64,000 nucleotides of DNA from Garcia nutans (lineage: Eukaryota > Streptophyta > Magnoliopsida > Malpighiales > Euphorbiaceae). The translations under genes were made by a program, and so were the position numbers. How positions within the stretch are numbered: the stretch's first letter is position 1; each line of letters starts with the position of its first letter. Location: NCBI GenBank assembly GCA_947685225.1, contig CANTUV010000033.1, forward strand, positions 54,165,001 to 54,229,000, written 5' to 3'. The notes under the pieces were generated by a model, which saw only the letters and a list, made by a program, of their open reading frames with translations, was not told the DNA's origin and ran no database searches. Positions 60,805 to 64,000 of this stretch are shown here, piece by piece.

Positions 60805-62796
60805 TAAAAAATATTATATCATATAGATTTATTAAAAAATAATTAGTTTAAATATTTTTGCTAAAATATCTCAAAAATATATAAATATTATTTAAAAATA
60901 ATGTATATTATATAATTCTCAAAGTAAAATTTAAATATTAAAATAAAAATAATAAAAATTTTAATATTTAATTATTTAATATAAAAATAAAATAAAATAT
61001 AAATATTAATGTTAAAAAATTACATTAGTTTTTTAATATAAAAATAAAATTAAATATAAATTTATTTATATTTTTTTTTACTTAAAAATTTTACTCACTC
61101 TTTATCTCAATTCTTAAAATTTCTGGTTTTACAATGTAATATTTCTTATCAAACAAATTATAGATTGGAAGCCCAATGACGTATACCAACTTTGGATAAT
61201 TATTTCTGATAAAAAATTTAAAAAAAGAACTTTGGATAATTATTTAATTAATGGTTGAAGTCTTTTATAATAAAGTTTTTGATGTGTGAATTGGGATAAA
61301 TAGTCCTTTAGCTTGAGATAGAAATGGAAATCTCAATTTTTTTTTAATTTTAAATGTTTTGCTTATTCTAGAATAGTAATGGATTAATTTTTTATAACTG
61401 ACAAATTAAGGGGTTCAATAATTATATATGTGATGTAACAAATTAAAGTAAGAAATAAGATTCAATGAAGAAACTTCATACTAATTTCATGAGAATGTAC
61501 ATTTTCTGGATAATATCGATCGCACACAATCTAATCTAATTTGTTTCAAGTTTTTCCTGATCTTAATTTGTTGATTCGATAATGACAAAAAGCTTGTAAT
61601 TAGGAATTTGTCTACATAATATTCATAAGCGTTTGAGAATAATTGAGAAATTTTTTTTAAAACGAGTTTGATACTGTTAGGTGTATGAATTGACATAATC
61701 AGTATATGTTCATGTTGATGATAATTGATAATACATATGCACTACTTATTCCATGAATTATTATGAAATTGAAAGCATTTTTTTAAAGATATATATATAT
61801 ATTTTTTACATAGTTAGTCAATAATGCTGTTTTCTATTACATTTTAGTAAATTACACCTTTCTTTTTTTCTTTTTTTTTAAATATATTAATGACAAAATT
61901 TTTCTTTTGTTTTCAATTACTCAACTCAAATTACAATAAAATAATAACCTAGTCAGTTTTAATCGGGTAGTTCATTTAATAATTAATTAATTTGTAACAA
62001 CAAAGTGAAGAGAGTTTAAATTCTATTATTTGTTTTGTCTTCTAATTTTCAGTGTATATTAAGAAAAAAAATTATTTTAGGTCAATGCAGATATAATTAA
62101 CTAATCAACTTCAATGTTTATTATATGGCTATTATGGGAAAATTAAAAACATTCAATTCATCGTGGAGCACTGACTATAATCATATTTATAAAAGAGAAT
62201 ATAAATATAATTGGAAAATAATCTAATCTCATATCTGATATTTTTTTATTAATAGGGGAATGAAGTGGGACACTTGTTCCAAATTGCAAATGAAAAGTGA
62301 AGAGGAAGAACTTCATATCTTTATACTTTTTATATTGAATTCATTTTTATACAATGTTTAAAATGAATGAATGTGTAATTCATTTGATTTATTAAATCAT
62401 AACAACATAAAAAGATTAATGTTGCATTAAAAAAATTCTAATTTAAAGCGAACCAAGCAATTAAATAAATCAAGGTGAATTATATATTGATTAGATCTTA
62501 TTCATATTGGGAATTATTTGTAAACAAAAACAATGCATAATGAATCATGCCACTTATAATATTTTATTTTGGCCGTCATCACCAACCACCGCAATAAAAA
62601 ATGCCCAATAACATTATTAAATTAAATTAATATTATGTAATTATTTTATATTGATTCTCCTATTATCAGAACTAAAACGCACTTTTTATTTTAGTGGCTT
62701 TTACAACTTTTTTTCAACAAAGCGCAACGCAAAGCATGGGTGATAGAAATGGACGGTTAAGAACTAATCGGAGTACAATTATTGGAGATAGTGGGA

Positions 62797-62802
62797 CACG
62801 TG
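62797..62802. promoter_or_regulatory. G-box/ABRE core CACGTG in a GC-richer patch
   Basis: gacacgtggca sits in the only promoter-like stretch of the right flank. Could serve a gene beyond the window; by itself a weak signal. Confidence 0.3.
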
Positions 62803-64000
62803 GCATTCAAATGAGCAAACGATAGAATCATGAAAGTGATGGCAATTTTCGAGTACGGCAACTTCAAAGGACGGCGTGTCAGTGTGTCACTTTCACTATA
62901 ATTTTTAATTTCTTTATAATATGAAATAAAAATTAATTAATTAAGTAATTAACAAATCAATTAAAAAATAATAGTTAATTGATTGGGTAATTATTAATTA
63001 ATCCTCCTATTTATATGGGTTCAAATAAGAACTTATGAATGCTTCTTGTAAAGAAAGAATTGATTAGAAGTATGTTAAAAATGGCGAGACAAAGAAACAG
63101 AGAAAAAAAGTGATAAATTTTTAGCAAGAAATTATTGGATACGCAAAACAACTTCTTGTGGATTTCTCTTTTACAATAGCTTTCTGAAACTTTTCGATAA
63201 AGTAATTAGTTAGATGCAAAAGTTAACAAGAGTATTCTCAAGTACCCATATTAAATTCATTTTTTTTTATAAATTTTCAGTTTTCACAATTCAAGTTTAA
63301 TTTTGTTAATAACTGATACCAATCAAAATGCATTGATTTAATATTTAAAATGATTTAATTTGCATGGTTTAGGTTTAAAAGAACTTCACATTTTTCATGA
63401 ATTAGTAATTTTTACTAAAATATTTGTAACGGAAGATAAAAATAATAATACCATAGAATAGTTACTATTAACAACACAGAAGCAAGACAATTGTTTGGGG
63501 ATTAAGAACAAGCGAAATTTAACTTTATTGCACTAATTAAACATTTTTCTGATAAATAGACTAAAAGACATTATTGTATATAGCTATCAAACATTTACGT
63601 ATTCTGCTTAGTTTTTGCCCCATTAGACACTAATTTCCAATATTTTCAAAGCCGGTTTTGCTTTCTTCAAAGATTATGGGCTGCAGAAAATTAAATTAAA
63701 AATAATTAAATTAATTTTACAAATAATTTAATATAATATTATAAAATAAATTTAAATATAATTAATTTTTAATAAATAATATAAAATGATTTTAGAATTT
63801 AAGATAATAATAGGATAAATAGGTAATGAAATTTATAAAAGTATTAATATTTTTAGCAGATAAAAATGAGAGAAATTCGAAATTTAATTTTAGCGTTAAA
63901 AACTTAAAATTAACAATAAAAATTTAAGTCGTAAGGCGGTTATTAAAATTAATTTTGTAGGACGATTTATTTTTAAGTTGAATAATACATGTTTTATGAA

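Larger units (their letters stand above)
59608..64000. other. AT-rich intergenic region to the window end
   Basis: No gene supported. Contains a short tandem array (60619-60804) and a less AT-rich, promoter-like patch (62720-62890). Confidence 0.4.

Noticed and set aside
1..64000. CRISPR arrays, operons, tRNA or rRNA genes
   Set aside because: Nothing with regular spaced repeats, and no tRNA or rRNA sequence was recognised; the window is plant nuclear DNA.

Overview
The window looks like a euchromatic, strongly AT-rich stretch of a eudicot nuclear chromosome. It has intron-containing genes with GT..AG junctions, long AT-rich spacers, and plant-type MITEs, Ty1/copia elements and an RTE-type LINE. 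The gene content (plant NERD protein, WEB-family coiled-coil protein, vacuolar ATPase subunit H, chloroplast-type pfkB kinase) is ordinary for land plants. A Malpighiales/Euphorbiaceae source is my guess only.

Layout. 0.4-4.7 kb: intact seven-exon gene (minus) for a 323-residue NERD-domain protein. 4.8-8.8 kb: AT-rich spacer with an ~820-bp foldback and a hAT-like MITE. 8.8-9.1 kb: intronless plus-strand gene for a divergent Elf1-type transcription elongation factor, followed by a Stowaway-type MITE. 12.3-15.8 kb: intact three-exon minus-strand gene for an 843-residue WEB-family coiled-coil protein. 17.0-17.9 kb: poly(A)-tailed retroposon with a 15-bp target duplication. 18-26.9 kb: mostly empty AT-rich spacer with a degenerate SINE and microsatellites. 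26.9-29.0 kb: two-exon minus-strand gene for a 90-residue Cys/His-rich, CHORD-like protein. 30.0-35.4 kb: young Ty1/copia element (minus; 547-bp LTRs, about 2% LTR difference). 35.7-49.0 kb: pseudogene of V-ATPase subunit H (minus). One exon is split by an 8.2-kb older copia element (about 5.5% LTR difference), which itself carries a 2.6-kb 5'-truncated RTE LINE. 49.9-55.3 kb: pseudogene of a plastid-type pfkB kinase (plus), hit by a 131-bp copy of the same LINE family. 55.3-64 kb: AT-rich spacer with MITEs and a short tandem array, and no gene I can support.

The most informative part is the decayed pair of head-to-head genes (V-ATPase H and pfkB). Both carry independent inactivating lesions, including three 4-bp tandem duplications. 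In the V-ATPase H copy, the base that creates a premature stop lies inside the 5-bp target-site duplication of the copia element and is present in both copies, so that stop appears to predate the insertion. This fits a redundant duplicate block being lost, with transposons landing in already dispensable exons. No convincing new multi-gene system is visible; genes here are independent units, not operons.
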